From assembly GCF_000024545.1 (NCBI RefSeq), contig NC_013947.1, positions 5,890,001 to 5,954,000 of the forward strand: 64,000 nt of DNA, in the 5' to 3' direction. Source of the DNA: Stackebrandtia nassauensis DSM 44728 (GTDB taxonomy: Bacteria; Actinomycetota; Actinomycetes; Mycobacteriales; Micromonosporaceae). The translations under genes were made by a program, and so were the position numbers. The notes beneath the pieces were generated by a model. That model saw only the letters and a program-made list of their open reading frames with translations. It did not search any database and was not told the origin of the DNA. Of this stretch, positions 41,363 through 50,502 are shown one piece after another (the stretch's first letter is position 1; the number at the start of each line of letters is the position of its first letter).

Positions 41363-42660
41363 ATGATGAGCCCGGTGGCGTCCACAAGGGTGGTCACCAT
41401 CGGGGCGGAGACGACGGCCGGGTCGATGCCGACCTTCTTGGCCAGCAGCGGCATCGAGCCGCCGACGGTGGCCGCCCACGCGCAGATGACCACCAGCGAC
41501 ACCGCCACCACCAGCGCCACCCGGGGGTCGACGAAGATCACCGCGACGCCCAGACCGACGACGGCCAGCATCGCGCCCAGCACCAGGCCGACCCGGCACT
41601 CACGCCAGATCACCCGCGCCAGGTCGCCGGTGCGCACCTCCCCCACCGCGAGGGCTCGGACCACCGCGGTGGCCGCCTGGGCTCCGGCGTTGCCGCCGGT
41701 GCCGATGAGCAGCGGGATGAACAGCGCCAGCGCGGTCACCTGTTCCAAAGTGGCCTCGAAGGCGCGGGTGACCGTGACGGTGAGGGTGGCCGCGACGATG
41801 AGGAGCAGCAGCCAGGTGGCGCGGGAGCGGGCCAGTTGCCATACGCCCGCGAACATGTAGTGCCCGCTCCACGGCAGCGACGCGGCCTGCCGGGCGGCGT
41901 CCTCGGTGTCGGCGGCCTCGATGACCTCCATGGCGTCGTCGAACGTGAACAGGCCGACCAGCCGCTGTTCGCTGTCGACCACCGGGAGGTTGAGGATGTT
42001 GGCCTCGGCGAGCAGGCGGGCGGCGTCCTCGGCGGGGTCGGTGGCGCGGGCCGTGGGGACCTGGGTGTCGACGAGTTCGGCGACCGGGGTGTCGGGGTCG
42101 GACAGCACCAGGTCGCGCAGTTCGCACACTCCCACCAGTCGACGGCCGGACTCCACGATCGGCAGCGTGTAGACGGACTCGGCGTTGCCGCCCTTGACGC
42201 GGATCCGGCGCAGGGCCTGCTTGGCGGTGATGTCGACCGGCAGCGCCACCACCTCGGGGGTCATGATCCGGCCGACCGAGCCGTCGGGGTAGCCCAGCAG
42301 TTCGGCGGTCATGAGGCGCTCGCGCGGGCTCAGTCCCGACAGCACCCGGTGGGTGACCTTGGCGGGGGCCTCGCCGAGCATCCGGGCCCGGTCGTCGGGG
42401 TCCATGCCCTCGATGAGGTCGCGGAACGCCTTGTCGCGCAGGCCGGACAGGATCTGCTGCTGGTCGACCGGGTCGAGTTCCTCGAAGACGGCCAGCGCCG
42501 CGTCCTTGTCCAGCATGCGGAACGGCACCACCGCCGCGAGGGCGTCCATGCGCGCCAGTTCGTCGGCGATGACGTAGGGCGGTTGGGTCCCCAGCCAGGC
42601 CCGCACCGCGGTCAGGTCGTTGTCTTCCAGCAGGTCCTTGAGTGTGTCTCCGGTCTCCAT
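41326..42660 (-). CDS. mgtE: MgtE-family magnesium transporter
   Basis: 444 residues. Order: MgtE N domain (~5-130, helical superhelix with AVFEELDPVDQQQILSGL and RLMTAELLGYPDGSVGRIMTPE), two CBS domains (~140-260, VYTLPIVESGRRLVGV and NLPVVDSEQRLVGLFTFDD), plug helix and five transmembrane helices (~270-444) including IPLLIGTGGNAGAQAATAVVRAL, the pore signature. It is a Mg2+ channel gated by cytoplasmic Mg2+ on the N/CBS domains. Its 3' end overlaps the LuxR remnant. Confidence 0.95.
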   Translation of the reverse strand: METGDTLKDLLEDNDLTAVRAWLGTQPPYVIADELARMDALAAVVPFRMLDKDAALAVFEELDPVDQQQILSGLRDKAFRDLIEGMDPDDRARMLGEAPAKVTHRVLSGLSPRERLMTAELLGYPDGSVGRIMTPEVVALPVDITAKQALRRIRVKGGNAESVYTLPIVESGRRLVGVCELRDLVLSDPDTPVAELVDTQVPTARATDPAEDAARLLAEANILNLPVVDSEQRLVGLFTFDDAMEVIEAADTEDAARQAASLPWSGHYMFAGVWQLARSRATWLLLLIVAATLTVTVTRAFEATLEQVTALALFIPLLIGTGGNAGAQAATAVVRALAVGEVRTGDLARVIWRECRVGLVLGAMLAVVGLGVAVIFVDPRVALVVAVSLVVICAWAATVGGSMPLLAKKVGIDPAVVSAPMVTTLVDATGLIIYFVLANAILGL

Positions 42661-42673
42661 GTCGGATCCGACG

Positions 42674-43645
42674 CTACGGCATATCCCAGGGGGTCGCCGA
42701 GCCTTTGACGGGCCGGATCACCGGCGCGGTCTCGACATGCTGGATCGCCGTCAGACCGCCCAGCCGCTTCGAGACGTACTCGTACAGGTGCGCCCCGTCG
42801 CGGCACACGACGGCGGCGATGAGGTTGTGCGGTCCGGTGGTGGCCGCCGCGAAGCCGACCTCGGGGTGGGTGGCCAGCGCCGCTCCCACGGCATCCAGAT
42901 CGGACGGTGCCACCCGCAGCCACAGTCGCGCCGTGACGGTGAAGCCGAGCAGCGCGGTGTCGAGGTCGAGGTCGTAGAAGACGCATCCGCTGTCGCGCAG
43001 CAGTTCCAGTCGTCGCCGTGCCGTCGACTCCGAGCAGTCCGCGGCTCGCGCCAGCCGCGACAGTTCGCAGCGGCCGTCCTGGCCGAGCTCGGCCAGGATC
43101 GCCCGGTCGACGGTGTCGGGCGTCAGCGGCGCGCCGGTCGCCGGTCTCGGACGCAGCCGCCGCTCCTGGGCGGGGCTCAAGGCCGCCAGCACCCGCGCGT
43201 GTTCCCCGGCGCCGCCGAAGTACGTGTGCAGCAGGCAGTGCGCGGACATCGACGTGACCCGGGGGCTGCGCGGCAGCGCGTCCAGCAGCAGCGCGTCCCG
43301 GTCGGCCCGGTTCGGGGTCTGCACCACGCAGTTGACCTCGGTGCCGCCGGACACCACGTCGGTCCACGCCGTGTCGGGCCGTCGGGCCAGCGCCCGGGCC
43401 ACCCCCAGCGCGGCATCGGGGACACAGTGGATCCGCATGTGCCAGCGTTCCCGCCCGGGCCCGGACACGTCGCCCCGGCCCACCACCCGCAGCACCCCGT
43501 GCGATCGCAGCCTCCGGTACCGCCGCGAGACCGTCTGGTCGGACACGTCCAGCACTTCGGCGATCCGGCTGAACGGCGCCCGCCCGTCGATCTGGAGCGC
43601 GTGGACGAGTTCGCGATCCAGTCCGTCGATGGTCACGGAATCCAT
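42674..43645 (-). CDS. Double-module Lrp/AsnC-family regulator
   Basis: 323 residues from ATG 43645 (GTG 43648 directly upstream also possible). Two full Lrp units are fused. First helix-turn-helix ~5-48 (DRELVHALQIDGRAPFSRIA then SDQTVSRRYRRL) plus an AsnC ligand domain. Second helix-turn-helix ~178-222 (DRAILAELGQDGRCELSRLA then SESTARRRLELL) plus a second ligand domain. Each chain thus forms an intramolecular dimer-like unit. It is divergent from the FAD monooxygenase at 43759 and probably controls it via the AATCGAT/ATCGATT dyad. Confidence 0.93.
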   Translation of the reverse strand: MDSVTIDGLDRELVHALQIDGRAPFSRIAEVLDVSDQTVSRRYRRLRSHGVLRVVGRGDVSGPGRERWHMRIHCVPDAALGVARALARRPDTAWTDVVSGGTEVNCVVQTPNRADRDALLLDALPRSPRVTSMSAHCLLHTYFGGAGEHARVLAALSPAQERRLRPRPATGAPLTPDTVDRAILAELGQDGRCELSRLARAADCSESTARRRLELLRDSGCVFYDLDLDTALLGFTVTARLWLRVAPSDLDAVGAALATHPEVGFAAATTGPHNLIAAVVCRDGAHLYEYVSKRLGGLTAIQHVETAPVIRPVKGSATPWDMP

Positions 43646-43656
43646 CACTCGAACTT

Positions 43657-43687
43657 AATCGATGTCGAAATCCGCCGCATATCGATT
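43657..43687. promoter_or_regulatory. Spaced dyad between Lrp and monooxygenase genes
   Basis: AATCGAT (43657-43663) and ATCGATT (43681-43687), 7-bp arms about 24 bp apart centre to centre, in a locally AT-rich gap. Candidate Lrp site. Confidence 0.5.
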
Positions 43688-43758
43688 CGCGGATGGAACC
43701 TGCGGGCTCGGGCGGTGATCCTTCGTCGTGAGAGTTCGTCGCGAGGAGGGAACCGGAC

Positions 43759-44964
43759 ATGTCACGGCCGAGGGTATTGATCATCGGCGCGGGCCTCGGC
43801 GGCCTGGCGCTGGCGCACGGGCTGCGCGACGCCGGGGTGGATCACCTGGTCGTCGAGCGCGACGCCTCAGTGCGCTCGCGGCGCCAGGGTTACCGCATCC
43901 ACATCAACGCCGACGGTTCGACGGCCCTGTACGAGGTGCTGCCGAAGCGGCTGTGGGAACTGTTCCGCGCCACGGCTTCCATACCCGGCCCCGTCGGGGA
44001 GTTCTACGACCATCGGTTCGACGTCGTGCACCGCTTCGAAGCCGACGGCTCGGCGCGCACGGTTCACGGGCTCCCCGAGCATCTCAACGTCAACCGGCTG
44101 ACGCTTCGCGAGATCCTGGCCACCGGCCTGGACACCGTCCGCTACGGGCGCACCTTCACCGGCTACCGGCGCGACGCCGACGGCCGGGTGGTCGCGCACT
44201 TCGCCGACGGCGGCACCGAGACCGGTGACCTGCTGGTGGCCGCCGACGGCGTCCACTCCCGGGTGCGGCGGCAACGTCTCCCGCACGCCCGGGTCGTCGA
44301 CAGTGGGCTGCGGCTGATCTACGCGACCGTGCCGCTGACGCCCGCGACCCGGCCGCTGTTTCCCGAGGGCATGTTCGGCGGCTATTCGGCGATCCTGGGG
44401 CCCAAGCACCGGCACCTGGGCGGGGCGCCGGTCGAGTTCGCGGAACCGTTGTCCCGCACGGCGTCCCGGATCGCTGCGGACGCTTCGCTCACCGAGCACC
44501 GCTCCTATATGACCTCGGCGTTCGGCGCCCGGGTGGAGGACCTGCCCGACGACGAGGAGCTGTTCGCCATGAACCCCTCGGCGCTGCGGGGCCTGGCTCT
44601 GGACATGATGGACGATTGGCACCCGAGAGCCCGGCGCATGGTGGAGCACTGGGAACTGTCCAGTGTGCTGCCGCTGTTGTTGCGCACCAGCGTCCCCACC
44701 GAACCATGGCCAGCGTCCGAGGTCACGCTGCTGGGCGACGCCGTACACGCGATGAGCCCGGCCGGGGGCTCGGGAGCCAACGCGGCGATGCTCGACGGCG
44801 CCATCCTCGCGGCCCGGCTGCGCGAGGTCCGCGACGGCAAACCGCTGCTGGAGGCGGTCGCCGAATACGAGAACGCGATGCGCGAGCACGGTTTCGCGGC
44901 GGTACGGATGTCGGCCGACAATGGACACCGCATGCTGGGCCAGGACCCGCTGCCGCCAGCCTGA
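43759..44964 (+). CDS. FAD-dependent monooxygenase
   Basis: 401 residues with GAGGAGG upstream of ATG 43759. Dinucleotide motif IIGAGLGGLALAHGL (~8-22), VAADGVHSRVRRQ (DG motif, ~160) and LLGDAVHAMSPAGGSGANAAMLDG (GD motif, ~325). The NINADGS...Y-R-I-H substrate region resembles group A hydroxylases acting on aromatic or polyketide substrates. It is divergent from the double Lrp regulator; no reductase is encoded beside it, consistent with a single-component NAD(P)H enzyme. Confidence 0.92.
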   Translation: MSRPRVLIIGAGLGGLALAHGLRDAGVDHLVVERDASVRSRRQGYRIHINADGSTALYEVLPKRLWELFRATASIPGPVGEFYDHRFDVVHRFEADGSARTVHGLPEHLNVNRLTLREILATGLDTVRYGRTFTGYRRDADGRVVAHFADGGTETGDLLVAADGVHSRVRRQRLPHARVVDSGLRLIYATVPLTPATRPLFPEGMFGGYSAILGPKHRHLGGAPVEFAEPLSRTASRIAADASLTEHRSYMTSAFGARVEDLPDDEELFAMNPSALRGLALDMMDDWHPRARRMVEHWELSSVLPLLLRTSVPTEPWPASEVTLLGDAVHAMSPAGGSGANAAMLDGAILAARLREVRDGKPLLEAVAEYENAMREHGFAAVRMSADNGHRMLGQDPLPPA

Positions 44965-44974
44965 GAGCTGTGGC

Positions 44975-45751
44975 TCAGGTCGTCTTGCCCGCCAGCACGT
45001 CCAGGTCGCGCTCGGCGTACAGCCGGTGCTCCCACTCCTCGTTGATGACCGCGCCCAGGCACCGGGTCATCGGGAAACTCTGCGATTCCGGGTAACCGGG
45101 TTCGGTGACCGGTTCGGTTGCCGTGACCAGCTTCTCGTCGGTCAGCTCGTCCAGCACCCGACGCACCATCGCCACCCGTTCGCGGCGTACCGCCAGTACC
45201 TCCTCAAGGGTCGGGCGGGCGTCGCGATCGCGTGGGACGCTCGGTTCGTCGGGCATCTCGTCGTGCGGCAGGTCGAGCGGATGCCACGGCGTCGGGTCAC
45301 CGAGCACGGCGCGGCCCACCCAGGCGTCGGGGGCGAAGTTCAAGTGCCGCAAGGTCTCGATGAACGAGTACTCGCCGTCGACGCTCTCGTGCAGCTGCCA
45401 CGGTTCGAAGCCGCGGGCTCGCTCGATGGTCTGGCCCCACAGCCGTTCCAGGATCCGCCAGGCCTCCCGGTACCCGGCCGCGTCCGTGGGACGCATCTTG
45501 GCCCGCTCCGGGTGGCGGCGGTCGAGTTCTGCCTCCACCAGCGGCGCGACGTCGACGCCGTTGACGCGCAGGTTGCCGATCCAGCCGGACAGGTCGAGGT
45601 CGCGCAGGTCGGCGCCCCGGATCGAGGCGCCCTTGAGGCTCACCAGCCGGAACCGGGCGTCGGACAGGTCGATGTCGTGGAATTCGGCGCCGGTCAGCAT
45701 CACGTCCTCGAAACGTGCTCCGGACAGGTCCTGACCTCGAAACTCGTTCAT
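44975..45751 (-). CDS. Pentapeptide-repeat plus DinB-like protein
   Basis: 258 residues from ATG 45751 with GAGG 9 nt upstream (GTG 45769 is in frame but lacks support). Residues ~2-55 are about nine pentapeptide repeats (A-x-L/F-x-x: LSGARFEDVMLTGAEFHDID). Residues ~95-250 are a DinB four-helix bundle with WQLHESVDGEYSFIETLRHLNFAPDAWVGR, where the H residues could bind a metal. A mycothiol- or bacillithiol-linked transferase role is typical for DinB proteins. This fusion is common in actinobacteria but its function is unknown. Confidence 0.85.
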   Translation of the reverse strand: MNEFRGQDLSGARFEDVMLTGAEFHDIDLSDARFRLVSLKGASIRGADLRDLDLSGWIGNLRVNGVDVAPLVEAELDRRHPERAKMRPTDAAGYREAWRILERLWGQTIERARGFEPWQLHESVDGEYSFIETLRHLNFAPDAWVGRAVLGDPTPWHPLDLPHDEMPDEPSVPRDRDARPTLEEVLAVRRERVAMVRRVLDELTDEKLVTATEPVTEPGYPESQSFPMTRCLGAVINEEWEHRLYAERDLDVLAGKTT

Positions 45752-45779
45752 GTCGTCAGCCTCGCACAAGGCGGTGACA

Positions 45780-48191
45780 TCAGTCCGGTGGTTCGGCCGG
45801 GACCCCCAGGTTCCGCAGGGCTTCGCGCACTTCGTGCTGCGACGGTGAACCGATCTCGACGTACACTGTCAGCGCGCCGCGGAAGTGCGCGATCGCGCCC
45901 TCCACGTCGCCGGTCTCGGCGGCGATCTCGCCGAGGCACTCCCGGGCCATGCCCACGCCGAACCGGTAGCCGACGGACTCGGACGCTTCTTCGCCCCGCT
46001 GGTACAGCCGGATCGCCTCGTCGTTGTCGCCGTCGAGGTAGGCGACGTGGGCCTGGCCGAGCACCCCCAGGGCGACGCCCATGCCGTACGCCCGGACCTC
46101 GGAGGTGTCCTCGATCTCCACGAAGATGGAGCGGGCCGCGTCGAAGTCCTGTTGCAGCATCGCCACCTGGGCCATTCCCGCCAGCGCGTTGGTCGCGTTG
46201 GTGACGTCGTCCAGGTCGACGAAGATGTCCAGCGCCCGCTCGAACATGTCCGCGATGCCGACCGGGGAGTCGTTGAGCGCCTTGACCTGTGCCAGTCCGA
46301 GATAGGCGTGGGCCGCGCAGTCCCGAAAGCCGTGTTCCTCGGCGAGGTGTCCGGCCTTGGTGAACAGGTCGCGGGCGCCCTCATGGTCACCGGTCACGAG
46401 CACCGCCTGTCCCAGTGTCTGCAGGGTGTTGACCTCGCCGCGGCTGTCGCCGGTCGCGACGAATCCGTCCAGCAGTTCACGCAGGATGTCGATGGCCAGG
46501 CCGATGTTGTCGTTGGTCAGCATCAGCTGGGCCAGGTTGAGGGTGGCGTGCGGTCGCGCCGCCGGGCTGGTGAGCGCGGCGACGAGGGCGGACCGTTCGG
46601 TACGGAACCACGCCAGGTCGCCGACGAAGTCGTAGTGCGCCAGCCGGTCGGCGTAATAGTCGCAAACTGTGGACAGTATTTCCGGTTCTCCGGTCGCGGC
46701 GGGGAGACCGGCGGCGTGGTCGAGCAGGATGTCGTGGGCGGTGTACGCCAGCTGTTCGGCGATGCTGGCGGGTGGGTCGGTGACCATCGGCTCGGCGAGC
46801 CGGTGCGCGACCAGGCCGTCCAGCAACGCCACCGCTTCGGCGACCGTCACCGAGCGGCCGATCAGTCGCGACAGGACGATCGTGGTGGTGCCGACGGTGA
46901 GGTAGCGGCCCGGGTGTTTGCCCAGCAACCGGTACGCCGCTTGCTGTTCGGCGGTGAGGGCCGCGTACGAGCTGTCGATGCGGGCGTACAGTCCGGCCTT
47001 GGTGTGCGCGGACGGCAGGTTGTTCAGCTGGACTTCGATCCGGTCCAGACTGCCGGTGCCGCAGGCGATGTCGGCGGCCTTCAATCCGATGAGGACGGGC
47101 ATGTGTCCGCAGGCCGTCACCACTCGCGACACCGCCGCCTCGTCGGCCGCCAGCCGGGGACCGGCGACCGCGACGAACATCGCCACGGCCGCGTCGTGGT
47201 CGAGCACGTCCAGGTCCAGGGTTCGCGACCCGGCACAGTGGAACCTCTCCCGGGAGGTGATGAGCGTCAGACAGTCGGGATCGCGGACCAGCAGCGGCTC
47301 CACCTGGTCGATGCTGGACACGTTGTCCCACACGAAGATCATGCGTTTGCCGGCGACGCGTCGCTGCCATTCGGCGCCGCGCGCGGCCAGGTCCATTCTG
47401 GCCACCGTCGCTGCCTCAAGCCCGAAGAGATGTTCCAGCAACATCCCCAGCGCCGCGTACGACGACACGGCCTGGTCCGGCGACGGGTACGACTGGAAGT
47501 CGACGAACACGCAGCCGTCGGGGTAGGAGCAGCGGACACTGGCCGCGAACCAGGACGCCAGTGCGGTCTTGCCGATGCCGCCGAATCCACCCACCGACAC
47601 GATCAGGCCGAGCCCGGACTCGGAACGCATGTCCGCCAGGGTCTCCAGCTGTTCGCGCCGCCCGACGAAGGTGCCCGGCAGCGGCAGCCGTCCCCAGTCC
47701 AGCCGACCCGGTTCGGTGGCCCGGGGCCGCGCGACCCGGCGCAGGATCGACTCGTTCTGGTAGTCGCTCCACAGCGCGTGCAGCACCCGATCCCCGGCCG
47801 TGGCCTCGGCGCGCACCGCCGCGATGATCTCCTCGCGCAGCAGCCGCGCCAACAGCGACGGTTCGGGTCCGGCATCGGGGGTCTCGCCGACGGGCGTGTA
47901 CACCTCGTCGACCCAGGGCGCCACGGCGTCGGCCAGATCGATCAGGGCGGTTCCGTCCACCAGCGGCAATGCGTGGGAATCGCGTTCCCACAGGCAGTCC
48001 GCGACGTGTCCGGCGAGCGAGTCGTCGTCGGGGTGCAGCCGGGCGGCGGCCTTGGGGATGGCGTTCTTGACGGCGGTGACCAGCGCGCGCTGCACCTCGG
48101 TGCCCCGGATCGCCTCGCTGAACCGCCGGGCCGCCCGGTCCGTCGCCGTGGTCGCCCAGCGAGTCACGAAGAACGACGAAACCGGATCCAC
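45780..48191 (-). CDS. STAND/NB-ARC-type ATPase with TPR repeats
   Basis: 803 residues from GTG 48191 (GGGAGG upstream). An upstream extension in the same frame is a shadow of the VOC gene. N-terminus ~1-125: helical domain of unknown function (RRFSEAIRGTEVQRALVTAVKNAIP). NTPase ~155-420: P-loop GGFGGIGKTALASWF (~163), Walker B KRMIFVWDNVSS (~250), sensor TLITSRERF. Winged-helix-like linker ~425-520. TPR array ~560-800 (LTNDNIGLAIDILREL, AYLDGDNDEAIRLYQRGEEA, AAETGDVEGAIAHFRGAL). No DNA-binding domain is seen, unlike SARP regulators. It may be a signal-sensing switch in regulation, conflict or defence. Confidence 0.88.
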   Translation of the reverse strand: MDPVSSFFVTRWATTATDRAARRFSEAIRGTEVQRALVTAVKNAIPKAAARLHPDDDSLAGHVADCLWERDSHALPLVDGTALIDLADAVAPWVDEVYTPVGETPDAGPEPSLLARLLREEIIAAVRAEATAGDRVLHALWSDYQNESILRRVARPRATEPGRLDWGRLPLPGTFVGRREQLETLADMRSESGLGLIVSVGGFGGIGKTALASWFAASVRCSYPDGCVFVDFQSYPSPDQAVSSYAALGMLLEHLFGLEAATVARMDLAARGAEWQRRVAGKRMIFVWDNVSSIDQVEPLLVRDPDCLTLITSRERFHCAGSRTLDLDVLDHDAAVAMFVAVAGPRLAADEAAVSRVVTACGHMPVLIGLKAADIACGTGSLDRIEVQLNNLPSAHTKAGLYARIDSSYAALTAEQQAAYRLLGKHPGRYLTVGTTTIVLSRLIGRSVTVAEAVALLDGLVAHRLAEPMVTDPPASIAEQLAYTAHDILLDHAAGLPAATGEPEILSTVCDYYADRLAHYDFVGDLAWFRTERSALVAALTSPAARPHATLNLAQLMLTNDNIGLAIDILRELLDGFVATGDSRGEVNTLQTLGQAVLVTGDHEGARDLFTKAGHLAEEHGFRDCAAHAYLGLAQVKALNDSPVGIADMFERALDIFVDLDDVTNATNALAGMAQVAMLQQDFDAARSIFVEIEDTSEVRAYGMGVALGVLGQAHVAYLDGDNDEAIRLYQRGEEASESVGYRFGVGMARECLGEIAAETGDVEGAIAHFRGALTVYVEIGSPSQHEVREALRNLGVPAEPPD

Positions 48192-48259
48192 GACGCCTCC
48201 CTCACTCTCTGCATCGAGAGTAGACGTCCGGCGGGTACCTGCGCCAGAGCCGATTCCCG

Positions 48260-48610
48260 CTATGCCTGGTGGGTGACCACGTTGACGACCCTGCCGTTGG
48301 GGTCGCGGACGAAGAACCGCCGCACGCCCCAGGGTTCGTCCCGCAGTGAGTAGACGATCTCGGCGCCGGTCGCGGTCATGGCCGCGTGGACGGCGTCCAC
48401 GTCGTCGACCTCGACGCTCATGTCGGGTTGTGGCCCCTCCACCCGGGCCCGGTCGAAGAAGATGACCTGCGCGGTCGGGTTGCTGGTGGAGGCCATCGTG
48501 ACCACCCAGCCCAGGTCCATGGCCTCCTCGAAGCCGAGACCGGCGTAGAAGGCGCGGGTGGCGTCCATGTCGTCGGTGAGGATGTCGGGCACGGCGCGGC
48601 GAATGCTCAT
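48260..48610 (-). CDS. VOC (glyoxalase/bleomycin-resistance) family protein
   Basis: 116 residues. One VOC module pair: ILTDDMDATRAFYAGLGFEEAMDL and a C-terminal WGVRRFFVRDPNGRVVNVV with the conserved D-P-x-G-x-x-x-x. The candidate metal ligands of glyoxalase are only partly present, so it may bind a ligand without catalysis. It is on the same strand as the STAND gene, 68 bp upstream of it; whether they are linked is unclear. Confidence 0.88.
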   Translation of the reverse strand: MSIRRAVPDILTDDMDATRAFYAGLGFEEAMDLGWVVTMASTSNPTAQVIFFDRARVEGPQPDMSVEVDDVDAVHAAMTATGAEIVYSLRDEPWGVRRFFVRDPNGRVVNVVTHQA

Positions 48611-48657
48611 GCCCGCACCCTAGGACACCGACGGTGGACGCCACCCGGGTTCGCCGG

Positions 48658-49443
48658 TCAGCGGGTCTGCGGCCGGTTGAAGCGGCGGCGGGCCAGCAGG
48701 AAGCACACCAGCGAGATACCGGCGCACCAGGCGACCGCGAGCCAGGCGCTGTCGCCGATCTCGGTGCCCAGCAGCAGGCCGCGCAGCGTCTCGTTGACCG
48801 GCGTGAACGGCTGGTACTCGGCGAAGGTCCGCAGTCCGGCGGGCATCGTGTCGGTGGGGACGAAGCCGCTTCCCAGGAACGGCAGCATCATCAGCGGCAT
48901 CGGGATGTTGCTGGCGGACTCGACGGTCTTGGCGATCAGCCCCACCAGGACCGACATCCAGATGAACGCGAACGAGACCATGACCATCACGCCGAGCACG
49001 CCCAGCCATTCCAGCGGGGTGGCGTCGCTGCGGAATCCCAGTGCCACGGCGACGGCCATGACGACCGCGGTGCCCAGCACGGTCTGGATCAGACTGCCGA
49101 TGACGTGTCCGGTGAGGACGGACGATCGGGAGATCGCCATGGTGCGGAACCGGTCCATGATGCCCTCGGTCTTGTCCATCGACACCGTGATCGCGGTGCC
49201 CTGTACCGAGCCGAGGATGCCGAACAGCAGGATGCCGGGGGTGACGTAGGTGAGGTAGGCGTCGCGGCCGCCGGAGGTTCCGCCCAGGCCGTCGCCGAGC
49301 GTGGAGCCGAAGACGTACACGAACAGCACCAGGAAGATGATGGGCATGCCGATGACCATGAGGGTCAGCGACGGATAGCGAATGGCCTTCTTTATGTTGC
49401 GGCGCAGCATGGCTGTGGAGTCGCGGATGACGTATGTGCTCAT
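48658..49443 (-). CDS. ABC-2-type permease (DrrB-like)
   Basis: 261 residues, six helices (~28-48, ~68-88, ~112-135, ~145-170, ~175-195, ~230-250). GIPVM-like start YPSLTLMVIGMPIIFLVLFVYVFG and MDRFRTMAISRSSVLTGHVIG are hallmarks of daunorubicin-resistance permeases, and the PLMMLPFLGSGFVPTDTMP block is the ABC-2 signature region. It exports drugs together with the ATPase, whose gene overlaps it by 4 bp (ATGA). Confidence 0.94.
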   Translation of the reverse strand: MSTYVIRDSTAMLRRNIKKAIRYPSLTLMVIGMPIIFLVLFVYVFGSTLGDGLGGTSGGRDAYLTYVTPGILLFGILGSVQGTAITVSMDKTEGIMDRFRTMAISRSSVLTGHVIGSLIQTVLGTAVVMAVAVALGFRSDATPLEWLGVLGVMVMVSFAFIWMSVLVGLIAKTVESASNIPMPLMMLPFLGSGFVPTDTMPAGLRTFAEYQPFTPVNETLRGLLLGTEIGDSAWLAVAWCAGISLVCFLLARRRFNRPQTR

Positions 49444-50423
49444 TGTGAACTGTCCTTCGTGGTGGCGTCGTGTCCGGTGAGTGCCAGGAACACGTCGTCG
49501 AGGTCGGGGGTGTGGATGGAGAGGTCGGCGGGTTCGATCTCGGCGGCGTCCAGCCGGGCCAACAGCGCCCGCAGCGACTTCATGTCGCCCTCGCTGGGGG
49601 TCTGGAGCGTCAGCGCGGTCTCGTCGCGGGCCGAGACGGTCAGGGTGTTGGCGGCGGTGTCCAGGTCCTGGACGTCGTTGAACCGCAGCGTGATGTGGCC
49701 GCCGGGTATCAGCCGTTTGAGTTCGGCCGGGGTGCCTTGCGCGACAAGGGTTCCCTTGTCGAGGACGGCCACCTGGTCGGCGAGCTGGTCGGCTTCCTCC
49801 AGGTACTGGGTGGTCAGGAAGATGGTTACACCCTCGTCGACGAGGTCGCGGATGATCCGCCACATGACCCGCCGTCCGGCCGGGTCGAGGCCGGTGGTGG
49901 GTTCGTCCAGGAAGATCAGTCGTGGGTCTCCCATCAGGGTCATGGCCAGATCCAGCCGCCGGCGCATGCCGCCGGAGTAGGTGGCGGGCTGTTTGGCGGC
50001 CGCGTCGGTCAGCTCGAACCGTTCCAGCAGTTCGGCACTGCGACGGCGGCCCTCCGCGCGGGTCAGGTGGTTGAGGTCGGCCATCAGCCGCAGGTTCTCC
50101 TGGCCGGTGAGCAGGTTGTCGACGGCGGAGAACTGACCGGTGACACCGATGGCGCCGCGCACCGACTGGGCCGCGGCGGCCAGGTCGTGTCCGGCGACCC
50201 GGATGACGCCCGCGTCGGGTTTGATGAGTGTGGACAGAATCTGGACGGTGGTGGTCTTGCCCGCGCCGTTGGGGCCCAGCATCGAGAAGATCGAGCCGGT
50301 GGGGACGGTGAAGTCGATGCCGTCCAGGACGAGATGGTCGCCGTAGGACTTGCGCAGTCCGGCGACCTCTATGGCCGCCGTGCCACGGGTTCGCGGACTT
50401 CTGGTCGTCGTATGGGTACTCAC
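49440..50423 (-). CDS. ABC drug exporter ATP-binding protein (DrrA-like)
   Basis: 327 residues from GTG 50423. Walker A GPNGAGKTTT (~55), Q-loop VTGQFSAVDNLLTGQENL (DrrA-type), signature YSGGMRRRLDLAM (~150), Walker B LIFLDEPTTGLD (~170), switch TTQYLEEADQLAD (~205, with Q in place of His, as in DrrA). The C-terminal ~70 residues are the DUF4162-type extension. The gene lies 79 bp behind the EXLDI gene on the same strand and a weak hairpin lies between them. Confidence 0.94.
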   Translation of the reverse strand: MSTHTTTRSPRTRGTAAIEVAGLRKSYGDHLVLDGIDFTVPTGSIFSMLGPNGAGKTTTVQILSTLIKPDAGVIRVAGHDLAAAAQSVRGAIGVTGQFSAVDNLLTGQENLRLMADLNHLTRAEGRRRSAELLERFELTDAAAKQPATYSGGMRRRLDLAMTLMGDPRLIFLDEPTTGLDPAGRRVMWRIIRDLVDEGVTIFLTTQYLEEADQLADQVAVLDKGTLVAQGTPAELKRLIPGGHITLRFNDVQDLDTAANTLTVSARDETALTLQTPSEGDMKSLRALLARLDAAEIEPADLSIHTPDLDDVFLALTGHDATTKDSSQ

Positions 50424-50440
50424 GGTTACTCCTCAGGGGT

Positions 50441-50479
50441 GGGCTGAGCCGTTTTCGGGCACGCCGAAACCGCCAGCCC
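50441..50479 (-). terminator. Possible hairpin between EXLDI and drrA-like genes
   Basis: GGGCTG (50441-50446) pairs with CAGCCC (50474-50479) and GTTTTCGG pairs with CCGAAAC (one bulge) inside. It might attenuate read-through from the EXLDI gene into the exporter genes rather than fully terminate. Confidence 0.35.
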
Positions 50480-50502
50480 TCGATAACGGACGGACTCGGT
50501 GG

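Noticed and set aside
45780-48644. 954-codon minus-strand frame
   Set aside because: The first 150 codons shadow the VOC gene; GTG 48191 with a ribosome-binding site starts the STAND protein.
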